From: Nitrospirales bacterium
Lineage (GTDB): Bacteria > Nitrospirota > Nitrospiria > Nitrospirales > UBA8639
DNA: 64,000 nucleotides
Reading direction: 5' to 3'
NCBI GenBank assembly: GCA_021604005.1
Contig: BQIV01000016.1
Span: forward strand, 34,115 to 98,114
Part shown: piece by piece, positions 1 through 8,885 of the stretch
Layout: each line of letters starts with the position of its first letter
Numbering within the stretch: position 1 is the stretch's first letter
Position numbers and translations under genes: made by a program
Notes under the pieces: model-generated
The model's input: only the letters and a program-made list of their open reading frames with translations
The model's database searches: none
Told to the model about the DNA's origin: nothing

Positions 1-36
1 TTCGAAAAATTCACGAATCACTAAGGGGAAGCATTC

Positions 37-1644
37 ATGAAGAAAGTGTCGATTGCACAATGGGCCAATCTCAAGGATCGTGAGCCGACCTATGCGCTCA
101 TCGCCAATGTCGACCTTGTCATCGTCCGCTATGAGCAAAACATTTCAGTTCTCTATGGACGATGCCTGCATCGTGGTGCGCTTTTAGCCGATGGACGCAT
201 AGAGGGTGAAGATCTGATTTGCGGGTTGCACGGCTGGGATTTTCAATATGAAACAGGAATCAGCGCTTATAACAATGAAGAGCGATTGCACAAATTCAAT
301 GCGTGGGTTGAACTGGATCAGGTCTGGGTCGATGAAGAAGAGATTGCCAACTGGGAACGCAACAATCCACAGCCATTTAAGCGCCAAGAGTATCTTGGAA
401 CGTATGCCGATACGCATCCGGTAGACGAAGAGCCTCACGTGGGTCTCATTCAAGGGTATGCCGCGCATGGGTTGGAGAAGACAGGTCATCATGGATTGGT
501 CGCCGCCATGGGCGTCTCTCGCACGGAACTTCCTTCATGGGATGATATTCAATTTGTCACGGCACAGCTTGCCACATTGCCTCAACTGGATGATGTTGCT
601 GTTTCGACGGAAGTAGTGATTGGCCCCAATGCCAAGAAGCCACTCAAATTAAGCATTCCACTTTTTGTCTCAGACATGAGTTTTGGGGCCTTATCTGAAG
701 AAGCCAAAACGGCTCTGGCCCGTGGGGCTGAAATGGCGGGGACAGGAATCTGTTCAGGAGAAGGCGGCATGCTTTCTGAAGAACAAGCCGAGAACTCACG
801 GTATTTTTATGAGCTGGCATCCGGACGTTTCGGTTTTTCCATAGACAAAGTCAAGAAATGTCAGGCATTTCACTTTAAAGGTGGACAAGGAGCCAAGACG
901 GGAACTGGTGGTCATTTGCCAGGGCCGAAGGTAAAAGGGAAAATCGCGCTTGTACGTGGACTCAAAGAAGGGGAGCCGGCAATCTCACCACCACGTTTCC
1001 CTGATTGGACCGATATTACACAAATTCGAGATTTTGCTGATGAAGTGCGGGATGAGACAGGAGGCATTCCGATTGGCTACAAGTTATCGGCGCAACACAT
1101 TGAGAAAGATATTGATGCGGCCTTAGAAGTCGGAGTCGACTATATTATTCTCGATGGTCGAGGCGGAGGAACCGGAGCTGCTCCGCTTATCTTCCGCGAC
1201 AACATTTCTGTTCCCACCATTCCGGCACTTGCACGTGCGCGCCGTCACTTGAATCGGCTCGGGAGACAAGATGTCACATTAGTGATCACTGGCGGACTGC
1301 GACAGCCTGCTGATTTTGCTAAAGCGCTTGCATTGGGTGCCGATGCGGTTGCCCTTTCCAATTCGGCGATGCAGGCAATTGGTTGCATTGGAATGCGCGC
1401 TTGCCACACTAATAACTGTCCTGTCGGTATTGCGACTCAAAAAGATCACCTCCGAGCTCGACTGATCGTTCAAGAATCTGCTGCGCGACTTGCGCGTTTC
1501 TTTGAAGCGTCGACCGAACTCATGAGTCTGCTGGCCAGAGCATGTGGCCATACCCACCTTCATCAGTTCTGTGTCGATGATCTCACGACATTTAAAAAAC
1601 CGATTGCTGAACTTGCAGGGGTTCCATATGGCGGCGTGAGTTGA
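37..1644 (+). CDS. Rieske domain-glutamate synthase-like FMN protein
   Basis: 535 aa fusion. Residues about 1-105 are a Rieske [2Fe-2S] domain with the two ligand pairs CLHRG and CGLHGW. Residues about 150-520 match the FMN-binding catalytic domain of glutamate synthase large subunits, with the cysteine cluster CHTNNCPVG near the C-terminus that binds a 3Fe-4S centre in that family, and the Gly-rich DGRGGGTGAAP segment of the FMN barrel. There is no amidotransferase domain, so it is not a complete glutamate synthase. The family is known as FMN-binding glutamate synthase-like oxidoreductase; the real substrate is unknown. The start is supported by AAGGGGA eight bases upstream. The next gene begins 10 bp after its stop and is probably cotranscribed. 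Cytoplasmic, as no signal peptide is seen. Confidence 0.9.
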   Translation: MKKVSIAQWANLKDREPTYALIANVDLVIVRYEQNISVLYGRCLHRGALLADGRIEGEDLICGLHGWDFQYETGISAYNNEERLHKFNAWVELDQVWVDEEEIANWERNNPQPFKRQEYLGTYADTHPVDEEPHVGLIQGYAAHGLEKTGHHGLVAAMGVSRTELPSWDDIQFVTAQLATLPQLDDVAVSTEVVIGPNAKKPLKLSIPLFVSDMSFGALSEEAKTALARGAEMAGTGICSGEGGMLSEEQAENSRYFYELASGRFGFSIDKVKKCQAFHFKGGQGAKTGTGGHLPGPKVKGKIALVRGLKEGEPAISPPRFPDWTDITQIRDFADEVRDETGGIPIGYKLSAQHIEKDIDAALEVGVDYIILDGRGGGTGAAPLIFRDNISVPTIPALARARRHLNRLGRQDVTLVITGGLRQPADFAKALALGADAVALSNSAMQAIGCIGMRACHTNNCPVGIATQKDHLRARLIVQESAARLARFFEASTELMSLLARACGHTHLHQFCVDDLTTFKKPIAELAGVPYGGVS

Positions 1645-1654
1645 TCAGATTGAA

Positions 1655-2092
1655 ATGGGCGAGGATCCTGAAAGAAATGAAGGCGAAACTTCCCGAAGTC
1701 CATTCGTGCCGATCGGGATAACGGTCTTAGGAATTCTGCTTTTGCCGATGCTCATCTATTCTAACGGTCCCGAAGGGCCAATCAAAGAAGGTGATGTGGT
1801 ATTTTCCACTGGACGGCATCGTGTGAATTTTGCCAAACCCGTTGATTACCATGTGCTCGGGTACAAGTCGTTTTGCGTGATTGAATTACGGGACCAATTG
1901 CTTGTGACGCAACGACCAGCCGATCGGAGGGATAGAAGCCTTATTGCGCATTCTCTCGGGCATACAAAAAAAGAATTTCCATTTTGCCCGACAAAAGCAG
2001 ATCTTATCCTTCACCCGCATCAAGCGACGCTTCAAGCCAATACGTGGAATAGAATCAAAGACACATTGGCAAGGCTTTTCTCTGTGAATTGA
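1655..2092 (+). CDS. hypothetical single-TM protein
   Basis: 145 aa protein of unknown function. After a short charged N-terminus (GEDPERNEGE) there is one hydrophobic segment at about residues 19-36 (IGITVLGILLLPMLIY), then a soluble region of about 105 residues. This suggests a membrane-anchored protein with a soluble tail. No family was recognised. It starts 10 bp after the Rieske-glutamate synthase-like gene on the same strand, so the two are likely cotranscribed. There is no clear Shine-Dalgarno sequence, which fits translational coupling. It converges with msrA, with only 8 bp between the stops. Confidence 0.6.
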   Translation: MGEDPERNEGETSRSPFVPIGITVLGILLLPMLIYSNGPEGPIKEGDVVFSTGRHRVNFAKPVDYHVLGYKSFCVIELRDQLLVTQRPADRRDRSLIAHSLGHTKKEFPFCPTKADLILHPHQATLQANTWNRIKDTLARLFSVN

Positions 2093-2100
2093 ATGCTAAA

Positions 2101-2661
2101 TCACTTGAGTTTTTCCGCAAACTGCTGACGGAATTTGGCGACTTTTGGATTAATCAAGTACGCGCAGTACGGTTGCGAGGGATTCCGGACAAAATATTCT
2201 TGATGATACTCTTCGGCGATGTAGAACGTGTCAGCCGGTGCGACTTCTGTCACAATCGGTTGAGTAAAGATGTTGTCTTTTGTGAACGTTGCAATTACGT
2301 CTTCAGCTACGGTCTTCTGCTCAGGTGAGTGGTAGAAAATGGACGAGCGGTATTGTGTGCCTGTATCGTTGCCCTGACGGTTGAGAGTTGTCGGATCATG
2401 AATCGCGAAGAATATTTCAAGGATTTCACGGTAAGAAATTACTGACGGTTCAAACGTTACCTGCACGACTTCCGCATGGCCGGTGTTCCCCATGCACACG
2501 GCTTCATACGTGGGGTTCTGCACTTGCCCACCCATATAGCCTGACTCAACCGACTCCACACCCTTCAGTTGGTCATATGCCGCTTCTAAGCACCAAAAGC
2601 AGCCAGCCCCTAACGTCGTGACTTCTTTGCCTGAATCTGTCTGTCTATTTTCTGTGGTCAT
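2101..2661 (-). CDS. msrA: peptide methionine sulfoxide reductase MsrA
   Basis: 186 aa, normal length for MsrA, which reduces S-methionine sulfoxide in proteins and free methionine. The catalytic motif GAGCFWCLEA is at residues about 18-27, followed by the family signatures GYMGG, GHAEVVQV and the HDPTTLNRQGNDTGTQYRS block. The C-terminus has PYCAYLI, whose cysteine could be the recycling one. No signal peptide is visible, so it is probably a cytoplasmic repair enzyme. AGGA lies seven bases before the ATG. The gene is transcribed alone and converges on the 145 aa hypothetical gene. Confidence 0.96.
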   Translation of the reverse strand: MTTENRQTDSGKEVTTLGAGCFWCLEAAYDQLKGVESVESGYMGGQVQNPTYEAVCMGNTGHAEVVQVTFEPSVISYREILEIFFAIHDPTTLNRQGNDTGTQYRSSIFYHSPEQKTVAEDVIATFTKDNIFTQPIVTEVAPADTFYIAEEYHQEYFVRNPSQPYCAYLINPKVAKFRQQFAEKLK

Positions 2662-2773
2662 TGTTAAGTCCTATGTGTTGTTCATGAATGAGTTCTGGAA
2701 CGACCCCTAACTGTGTTAAAAATAGCATTAGAGCCAGTCACTCGGCCACCTCTAGAGAAAACGACTGATTATT

Positions 2774-3571
2774 ATGCGTATCGCTTGGGCCACCGATATT
2801 CATCTGAACTTCCTGAATGAGCAGAAGCGAGAAACATTTTTCCATTCAACCCTTGAACACAATTCTGACGCGGTGTTCATTACCGGTGATATTGCCGAAG
2901 CGCCAACCTTGAGCTTCCACCTACAGGAAATGGTGGAGTTCATTCAACAACCACTGTACTTCGTGCTCGGTAATCATGATTATTATTACGGCGCGATCAC
3001 CTCGGTACGAAATGCAACAGAAAAATTGTGCGTATCACAGCAAAACCTCACGTATCTAACCGGCAACCGGGTTATTGAATTAACCAAGAAAACGGCGTTA
3101 GTCGGTCACGATGGCTGGGGCGATGGTCGCCTTGGCAATATCGAACAGACGTCAGTGCGACTCAACGACTTTCGATTGATTGAAGAACTGACGGGTTTAG
3201 AATATAGGAAACTCATAGGCAAACTCCGGGAACTTGGAGATGAAGCTGCGGCATTGATTCAAGATACGTTATCCAATGCTCTCGATACCTATGATCATGT
3301 GATCTTTCTCACGCATGTCCCGCCATTCAAAGAATCCTGCTGGTATGAAGGCAGAGTCGGTAATGATGACTGGCTTCCGTTTTTTACCTGCAAGGCAGTC
3401 GGGGATGTTTTGTATGAACTCATGAAATGTCGAACTCACAGCCGACTCACGGTCCTATGCGGTCACACACATAACGAAGGAATAGCTCAAATTCTCCCTA
3501 ATCTCCGCGTGGTGACCGGTTCGGCAGATTACGGTGTCCCGCATGTTCAGGAAGTGCTGGAGATAGATTAA
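2774..3571 (+). CDS. metallophosphoesterase (calcineurin-like)
   Basis: 265 aa cytoplasmic protein with the ordered metal-binding motifs of the calcineurin-like superfamily: DIHLN near the N-terminus (Asp-x-His), GDIAEA (GDxxxx), GNHDYYYG (GNHD), a THVPPF segment and GHTH near the C-terminus. These residues normally bind two metal ions for phosphoester hydrolysis. The substrate cannot be told from sequence. It stands alone, divergent from msrA, and ends before a strong hairpin at 3628-3657. No clear Shine-Dalgarno precedes the ATG, so the start is less certain than the family call. Confidence 0.88.
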   Translation: MRIAWATDIHLNFLNEQKRETFFHSTLEHNSDAVFITGDIAEAPTLSFHLQEMVEFIQQPLYFVLGNHDYYYGAITSVRNATEKLCVSQQNLTYLTGNRVIELTKKTALVGHDGWGDGRLGNIEQTSVRLNDFRLIEELTGLEYRKLIGKLRELGDEAAALIQDTLSNALDTYDHVIFLTHVPPFKESCWYEGRVGNDDWLPFFTCKAVGDVLYELMKCRTHSRLTVLCGHTHNEGIAQILPNLRVVTGSADYGVPHVQEVLEID

Positions 3572-3627
3572 CCAGTGAATCGTTATCGTTTTTGTATTCG
3601 CGTAGAGTTCTTAGAAATGTACACACA

Positions 3628-3657
3628 AACACGGCCGCCTGTGCTGGCGGCCGTGTT
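3628..3657. terminator. bidirectional hairpin terminator
   Basis: A perfect 12 bp stem (AACACGGCCGCC and its complement) with the 6-nt loop TGTGCT lies between the convergent phosphoesterase and copper-protein genes. There is no long T-run on either side, only AT-rich sequence, so termination efficiency is uncertain. Confidence 0.7.
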
Positions 3658-3700
3658 ATCATCATCTATTCTCTCTAATCGGATAATCTCATAAACCGAT

Positions 3701-4642
3701 TTAGTCATGCTCCTCATGCTTTTGATGCTCATGCGTCACTTGGATGTCGACGGTGTTCCCTTCTTTTTCGAGGACTTCGGTGCCGAATCGATAGTTGGGC
3801 TTCATGGTACTGTGAGCCATGCGTCTATCTTTGGGATTGGTAAAAACCATTTTAGTCTGAAGTGTGTCTCCCTCTAGCACCACCACTTTCATCTCCAGAA
3901 AACCGCCCATGCCTGGATGCCAGGCAATGAGTTTGTATACGCCTTCCGGAATGTCCGGTAAGGTGAAATTGCCTTGGTCGTCCGTAATCGCATAGTACGG
4001 ATTATCGACAGCCATACCCCACGATTGCATATACGGGTGAAAACCGCATTCTAAGTAGAAAATTCGACGGCCTTGTGAGAAATGCACATTATCGATCATG
4101 GCCTCGCCGGGTTTGTGTTGGTGGTCCATCAATAAATCTTTGGGATGATGCGGGTTGAGTCTCAGCGGTCGGTGGAGCATGACTTTGTTGCCGAATGGTG
4201 CCGTCTCATACGCCACTACATCGTGGATAATTGGATCCATATTGACAATATGTAGTGGCTGTTGATCGCGCACGGCCATTACCCAGGGTTCAAACACACA
4301 GTCTTCCACCGTCACTTTTGATGGCGCGTTATCTTTGTCTGAAAACGGTTTGCCCTTTGTGATTCCCTCAAGAAACACAATAGCGTTTTTCAGGCCGCCT
4401 TCTGATGAAATGTGAAATTCATCCACCACTCGCCATCCGGTCCCGGTGGAGATTCGACCACAGAAGGCCGTATCTGGATTGGCGATGATGCTATAGGCTA
4501 AGGCCGGTGGTTTTTTTCCATCAAGCAAGACGGTCCCGCTGATCGCCCCGCCATTCGTCACAGGTTCTTCGGTATAGGTCCAGGCAGCAATCGGGGAGAG
4601 TGCGAAGAGTAGAAAGCTAAAGAGTCCGGCAAGGCATTTCAT
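3701..4642 (-). CDS. secreted cupredoxin-like protein with carboxypeptidase regulatory-like fold
   Basis: 313 aa from the ATG at 4642, which has AAGGA seven bases upstream and opens directly into a Sec signal peptide (KCLAGLFSFLLFALSP). An upstream in-frame ATG would put 21 extra residues before the signal and is less likely. The mature protein has a beta-rich domain with GTVLLDG, then a cupredoxin-like segment with His in IIHDVV and the type-1 copper pattern CGFHPYM, then a second beta segment ending GFLEMKVVVLEG. The tail is His-rich (HEHQKHEEHD). A periplasmic copper electron carrier or copper binder is plausible. Its role is not established. Confidence 0.75.
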   Translation of the reverse strand: MKCLAGLFSFLLFALSPIAAWTYTEEPVTNGGAISGTVLLDGKKPPALAYSIIANPDTAFCGRISTGTGWRVVDEFHISSEGGLKNAIVFLEGITKGKPFSDKDNAPSKVTVEDCVFEPWVMAVRDQQPLHIVNMDPIIHDVVAYETAPFGNKVMLHRPLRLNPHHPKDLLMDHQHKPGEAMIDNVHFSQGRRIFYLECGFHPYMQSWGMAVDNPYYAITDDQGNFTLPDIPEGVYKLIAWHPGMGGFLEMKVVVLEGDTLQTKMVFTNPKDRRMAHSTMKPNYRFGTEVLEKEGNTVDIQVTHEHQKHEEHD

Positions 4643-5010
4643 GGTCATTTCCTTTGAATAGGGGAAGAAAAAGTTTCTGCTATGTGTACTTCCTACAACA
4701 TCCACTTACCGAACGCTTTGGACGAACAGTAATCTAATCATAAATCGTGTATCCGCTCAACGCATAGCCTCTTCTAACGTGTCAGCTGATGAATTATATC
4801 GTTAATGCTATCACATGTCAGAATGTGGTTCACAAACATACCGTGGAGATGTTCGCTCATAGAGATGGCAGGCGCATGGGTAATCCTACGAAATATGGTA
4901 GATGCTTTTCTAGTACCCTGAAGCGTTACAACCCTCTCTTCACGGATCGGTAAAACGAGTGGGCGGAGGCCTTCAAAATTCATGGTCTACTCGTAGGCCT
5001 CTCAGGTAAA
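4643..5010. other. divergent intergenic region
   Basis: 368 bp between the divergent copper-protein and flavoprotein genes. It presumably carries both promoters. No reliable operator, RNA or coding sequence was identified. Confidence 0.4.
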
Positions 5011-6213
5011 GTGAGGTCTATGACAGCCTTTCAGTCTTATGATGTGATCATCGTTGGTATGGGCCCAGCCGGGGCCTCGGCAGCGTATGAGTTATGTCAA
5101 GCCGGGCTCTCGGTCTTGGGTCTCGAAAAGCAATCCCACCCACGCTATAAAGTCTGTGGTGGAGGCCTTTCGGCCCGCATTGAGTCGATCTTGCCTCCAG
5201 ACTTTCACTCTGTCATTGAAGATGCCGTCCATCGCATGATTTTCTCGTACGGACCGAAGGAATCGTACCATGTCGAATCCGAGAAACCGATCGCGTATAT
5301 GGTCATGCGGTCGTGTTTTGATCAATGGTTGGTCGACAGGGCGTTGCACGCTGGAGCCGTAGTTCATGAAGATGAACCCGCCACGGCATTGACAACGTTG
5401 CCTGATGGTATCGAAGTCCGGACAGCCAAAAGCCGGTATCATGGGCGGGTTGTTATTGGCGCAGATGGGGCGATGAGTCTGGTTGCGCAACAACTTTTTC
5501 CGCATCGTCGACTCCGAAAAATTCCGGCATTGGAGAGTGAGATTCTGTCACATTCGCCAGAGGCTCATGCCTATGCCAAGACAGCATTGATCAGTCTCAA
5601 TGCTGCCAAGAAAGGCTATGGCTGGATTTTCCCGAAAAAGCAGGGACTGTCAATTGGCGTCGGTGAATTTGTGCGCGGTATGAATCAACCGAGGCAAAGT
5701 TTTCAGCAATTTACTCGGAAAGAACCGACGTTAGCCGAACAGGTTATTCCATCTCCGCTTGGTCATCCCATTCCGGTGTTTAATCGATCTCCCGGTATCA
5801 TGAATGGACGATGGAACAACGGGTTGGTTCAGGGACGTGCGTTATTAGTAGGAGATGCCGGGCATCTCGTCGACCCGCTATTAGGCGAGGGAATTTATTA
5901 TGCTGTACGGTCCGGACAATTAGCTGGGACAAACATCGTCCAGGCATTGCAGCACTCGTCCCCTTGCTTTGATAATTATGAGCATGCCGTTATCAATGAA
6001 TTTGGTCGCGAATTTCAAATTGCGTCGAGGCTGGGACGTGTGGTCTATGGCGTGCCTCGCTCGTGGCATCGTTGGGTCGGAAAAACATTTCCAGGTCCCT
6101 ATCAGGGGGTATTGCAGCGATACTGTGGGATGTTGCAGGGACAGGAAACGTACCAAACACTGTGGGATCGAATGATGACAAGGATGAAGAAGCCCTTTAT
6201 TCGTCGTTCGTGA
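5011..6213 (+). CDS. geranylgeranyl reductase-family FAD oxidoreductase
   Basis: 400 aa flavoprotein of the geranylgeranyl reductase family, which reduces isoprenoid double bonds or works in related lipid and quinone chemistry. An N-terminal FAD Rossmann motif (VGMGPAGASAA) is followed by the family signature CGGGLS, and GDAGHLVDPLLGEGI is the second FAD-binding motif at about residue 290. The start is either GTG at 5011 or ATG at 5020; neither has a convincing Shine-Dalgarno. The last codons (FIRRS and stop) lie inside a heptad-periodic intergenic repeat that continues downstream, so the C-terminal tail appears repeat-derived. No partner gene adjoins it. Confidence 0.87.
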   Translation: MRSMTAFQSYDVIIVGMGPAGASAAYELCQAGLSVLGLEKQSHPRYKVCGGGLSARIESILPPDFHSVIEDAVHRMIFSYGPKESYHVESEKPIAYMVMRSCFDQWLVDRALHAGAVVHEDEPATALTTLPDGIEVRTAKSRYHGRVVIGADGAMSLVAQQLFPHRRLRKIPALESEILSHSPEAHAYAKTALISLNAAKKGYGWIFPKKQGLSIGVGEFVRGMNQPRQSFQQFTRKEPTLAEQVIPSPLGHPIPVFNRSPGIMNGRWNNGLVQGRALLVGDAGHLVDPLLGEGIYYAVRSGQLAGTNIVQALQHSSPCFDNYEHAVINEFGREFQIASRLGRVVYGVPRSWHRWVGKTFPGPYQGVLQRYCGMLQGQETYQTLWDRMMTRMKKPFIRRS

Positions 6214-6359
6214 AGCGTCGTTCGGGAAGCGTATCTCATGAATCGTCGTTCGTCGCTCGCTGTTCGTCACCCGTGATCCGTGACGCATTCTCGTATGAAA
6301 TGAAAGAGACTCTTTCTACGAAATACGAGCGACGAGATACGCTTCCCGAACGACGCTTC
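6198..6359. repeat. heptad-periodic inverted repeat array
   Basis: Two arms, 6212-6237 and 6334-6359, form a perfect 26 bp inverted repeat. The left side reads as consecutive 7-mers that mostly end in CGT (TATTCGT, CGTTCGT, GAAGCGT, CGTTCGG, GAAGCGT, GAATCGT, CGTTCGT and so on from 6198). The right side reads as 7-mers that mostly begin ACG (ACGAAAT, ACGAGCG, ACGAGAT, ACGCTTC). The array starts inside the last codons of the upstream flavoprotein gene. A 28 bp stretch (6313-6340) recurs with two changes at 62036-62063. Confidence 0.85.
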
Positions 6360-6370
6360 CCATTTGCCTT

Positions 6371-6584
6371 CCCGTAGGCAGTATGCTACCGTGATTTTTC
6401 TTTAACGCGGAGGGCCTGCGTTATTGAGGCAACAACAGATGAGGTCCACGTCTTTGTGTTGTGTTTTCCGGGTGTCTACTCGAAAGTGTGAGCTACGTCG
6501 CAGCATGGCTTTCGTGCCTGTGCCCCGTCCTTTCCTATCCTCTCGAGTCCACCACCACCTTACGTTTTTAAAAGGAGAATCTCT
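6371..6584 (+). promoter_or_regulatory. probable long 5' leader of the RRM gene
   Basis: About 210 bp upstream of the RNA-binding protein gene with no coding capacity. It ends in AAAAGGAGAATCTCTATG, very like the end of the DEAD-box helicase leader (AAGGAATATCTCTATG). A shared leader-based control is possible but unproven. Confidence 0.3.
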
Positions 6585-6896
6585 ATGAGTTTGAAGATTT
6601 ATGTGGGCGGCTTACCCTATGCCACGAGTGAAGCCGAGTTGAACGATCTCTTTGCTGCACATGGAACTGTGGAGTCAGTGAAAATTATTACCGATAAGTT
6701 TACCGGCCAATCACGGGGATTTGGTTTTGTGAAAATGGCAGGAAGTGAAGAAGGCAACGCAGCGATTGCTGCTCTCAATGGGACACAGTTAGATGGTCGA
6801 ACGTTGACAGTGAATGAAGCGCGTCCTCAAGAGCCGAGGTCCCCGGGGGGACGTGGTGGATTTGGGGGCGGCGGTAACAAGGGTGGTCGTTGGTAA
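6585..6896 (+). CDS. RNA recognition motif (RRM) RNA-binding protein
   Basis: 103 aa protein made of one RRM domain (residues about 1-80) and a glycine/arginine-rich tail. RNP2 is IYVGGLPY at the N-terminus and RNP1 is RGFGFVKM at about residues 45-52. The tail (GGRGGFGGGGNKGGRW) resembles those of small bacterial and cyanobacterial Rbp proteins. These bind single-stranded RNA and are often cold-inducible. It has a strong Shine-Dalgarno (AAAAGGAG) and is followed by a clear terminator at 6953-6985, so it is monocistronic. Confidence 0.95.
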   Translation: MSLKIYVGGLPYATSEAELNDLFAAHGTVESVKIITDKFTGQSRGFGFVKMAGSEEGNAAIAALNGTQLDGRTLTVNEARPQEPRSPGGRGGFGGGGNKGGRW

Positions 6897-6952
6897 GTCG
6901 CTGATTACTTTCATTCCTTGACGTGAATGTAACGCACGCCGATAAAAAAGCT

Positions 6953-6985
6953 AAGGGGTCTGTGTAATTGACGCACAGACCCCTT
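6953..6985. terminator. bidirectional intrinsic terminator
   Basis: Perfect 12 bp stem AAGGGGTCTGTG with a 9-nt loop, flanked by T4 on the plus strand and by an A6 run that becomes T6 on the minus strand. It serves both the RRM gene and the convergent typA gene. Confidence 0.85.
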
Positions 6986-7049
6986 TTCAGTTTGAGGACA
7001 GAGTCTCACGCTACGAGTAGATTGCTAGACGTCGTTTTGTCTCTCAACC

Positions 7050-8885
7050 TCATCCCTTTTTGGCTGAATTCCTAGCCGAGCGGCGCTCATTGTCCGTGAG
7101 GTAACGTTTTCTGAGACGGATATGTTTCGGGGTCACCTCGACCAGTTCGTCCTCTTCAATGAATTCCAACGCAAACTCCAGTGTTAACTCTCGTGGGGGA
7201 ATGAGATTAATGGCGTCATCGGACCCTGCGGCTCTGATGTTGGTGAGTTTTTTCTCTCGTATCGCGTTGACGACGAGATCTTGTCCTTTATTATTGACGC
7301 CAAGAATCATGCCTTCATACAACGCATCTCCAGGATTCAAAAATATTTCTCCACGATCCTGTAATCCCCAGAGGGCATAGGCGACGGCTTTTCCGGGACC
7401 ATGGGAAATTTGAACTCCCGCGGAGCGCCGCGGGACTTCGCCTTTAAAGGGTTGATATTCGTGAAAGATTTGCGACATGACGCCTGTCCCTCTGGTCATC
7501 ATCAAGAGTTCACTGCGGAAGCCCATTAACGCGCGGGAGGCAATGTGAAAGACCATGCGGATTGTGCCGACCGAGCTTTGTTGCATGTCTTTGAGTTCTG
7601 CCCGTCGATTGCCCAAGGCTTCAATGACTCCGCCTTGATATCCAGGATCGACTTCAATAACGACTTCTTCAACCGGCTCCAAGCGGTCTCCATCGACTTC
7701 CTTGAAGATGACTTTTGGTGGGGACACCTCCAATTCGTAGCCTTCCCGCCGCATCGTCTCGATTAAAATTGATAGGTGTAGCTCTCCACGGCCGGATACC
7801 ATGAACCGCTCGCCTCCATCGGCTTCTTCGACTTTAATGCCCACATTCATCATGGCTTCGTGTGCTAACCGTTCCCGAATATGCCGTGATGTTAAAAACC
7901 GTCCACCGTCTTTTCCGGACAATGGGCTGGTGTTGTGGGAGAAGTTCATCGAAATGGTCGGTTCATCGACATTGACGGTAGGTAAGGCCACAGGATGTTC
8001 TGGCGCAGCCAGTGTTTCACCAACACGCACATCTTCAATCCCGGCTATGGAAACAATGTCGCCGGCCTGTGCCTGTTCACGTTCCACACGAACAAGCCCT
8101 TGGTAAGCGAGAATCTTTGTCACCTTACTTTTGACAATGTCTCCACCACGCTTGACCAAGGCGACGTGCTCGCCTACTCGAATTCCACCGTGCACAATAC
8201 GCCCGACGGCAATGCGTCCAATATAGGTATCGTAGTCTAATATCGTGACCAGCATTTGAAACGGCAAGTCCGGGTCGGCTACCGGTGGAAGCACACGATG
8301 GACAATCGTGTCCAGCAGCGGTTTCATGTCGGCGGGTTTCTCGTTTAATTCAAGCGTGGCCAGTCCATCTTTGCCTGATGCATAGACAATGGGAAAATCA
8401 AGTTGTTCATCTGTGGCGTTGAGCTCGCAAAACAAGTCAAAGGTTTGATTCACCACCTCGGTTGGACGGGCATTTGGGCGGTCGATTTTATTGATGACGA
8501 CGATTGGCTTCAAATGCAGTTCCAAGGACTTTTTCAAGACAAATTTTGTTTGGGGCATAGGACCTTCAAACGCATCAACAAGCAGCAAGACTCCATCCAC
8601 CATGCGGAGAATTCGCTCGACTTCACTGCCGAAATCGGCATGTCCAGGCGTGTCGACAAGATTGATGAGGTGGTCTTTATATCGAAGGGAGGCATTTTTT
8701 GAAAAAATCGTAATGCCCCGTTCTTTCTCCAAGGGATTCGAGTCCATGATGACCGCTTCACCCTCTTTGAACACGTAGGCGCCGGTTTGCTGAAGCAGCG
8801 CATCCACCAAGGTGGTTTTCCCATGATCGACATGCGCGATAATGGCCACATTGCGCATGTCCTTTCGACGTTTTTGTTGAGGCAT
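7050..8885 (-). CDS. typA: translational GTPase TypA/BipA
   Basis: 611 aa ribosome-associated GTPase. The G1 motif AHVDHGKTTL is near residue 18, the switch I segment is EKERGITIF, G3 is DTPGHADF and G4 is NKIDRP. The beta-barrel domain II, EF-G-like domains and C-terminal RNA-binding region are complete (ending near HIRLRKRYL). The ATG at 8885 is preferred over one five codons earlier because GGAG is nine bases upstream. BipA acts in ribosome assembly and stress or cold adaptation. The gene is monocistronic and shares the terminator at 6953-6985. Confidence 0.96.
   Translation of the reverse strand: MPQQKRRKDMRNVAIIAHVDHGKTTLVDALLQQTGAYVFKEGEAVIMDSNPLEKERGITIFSKNASLRYKDHLINLVDTPGHADFGSEVERILRMVDGVLLLVDAFEGPMPQTKFVLKKSLELHLKPIVVINKIDRPNARPTEVVNQTFDLFCELNATDEQLDFPIVYASGKDGLATLELNEKPADMKPLLDTIVHRVLPPVADPDLPFQMLVTILDYDTYIGRIAVGRIVHGGIRVGEHVALVKRGGDIVKSKVTKILAYQGLVRVEREQAQAGDIVSIAGIEDVRVGETLAAPEHPVALPTVNVDEPTISMNFSHNTSPLSGKDGGRFLTSRHIRERLAHEAMMNVGIKVEEADGGERFMVSGRGELHLSILIETMRREGYELEVSPPKVIFKEVDGDRLEPVEEVVIEVDPGYQGGVIEALGNRRAELKDMQQSSVGTIRMVFHIASRALMGFRSELLMMTRGTGVMSQIFHEYQPFKGEVPRRSAGVQISHGPGKAVAYALWGLQDRGEIFLNPGDALYEGMILGVNNKGQDLVVNAIREKKLTNIRAAGSDDAINLIPPRELTLEFALEFIEEDELVEVTPKHIRLRKRYLTDNERRSARNSAKKG

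Noticed and set aside
4774..4983. 69-codon minus-strand open frame between the copper protein and flavoprotein genes
   Set aside because: No Shine-Dalgarno, no signal or motif; it fills a divergent promoter region.
6198..6359. CRISPR array
   Set aside because: Units are contiguous 7-mers without spacers, and no cas gene is present.
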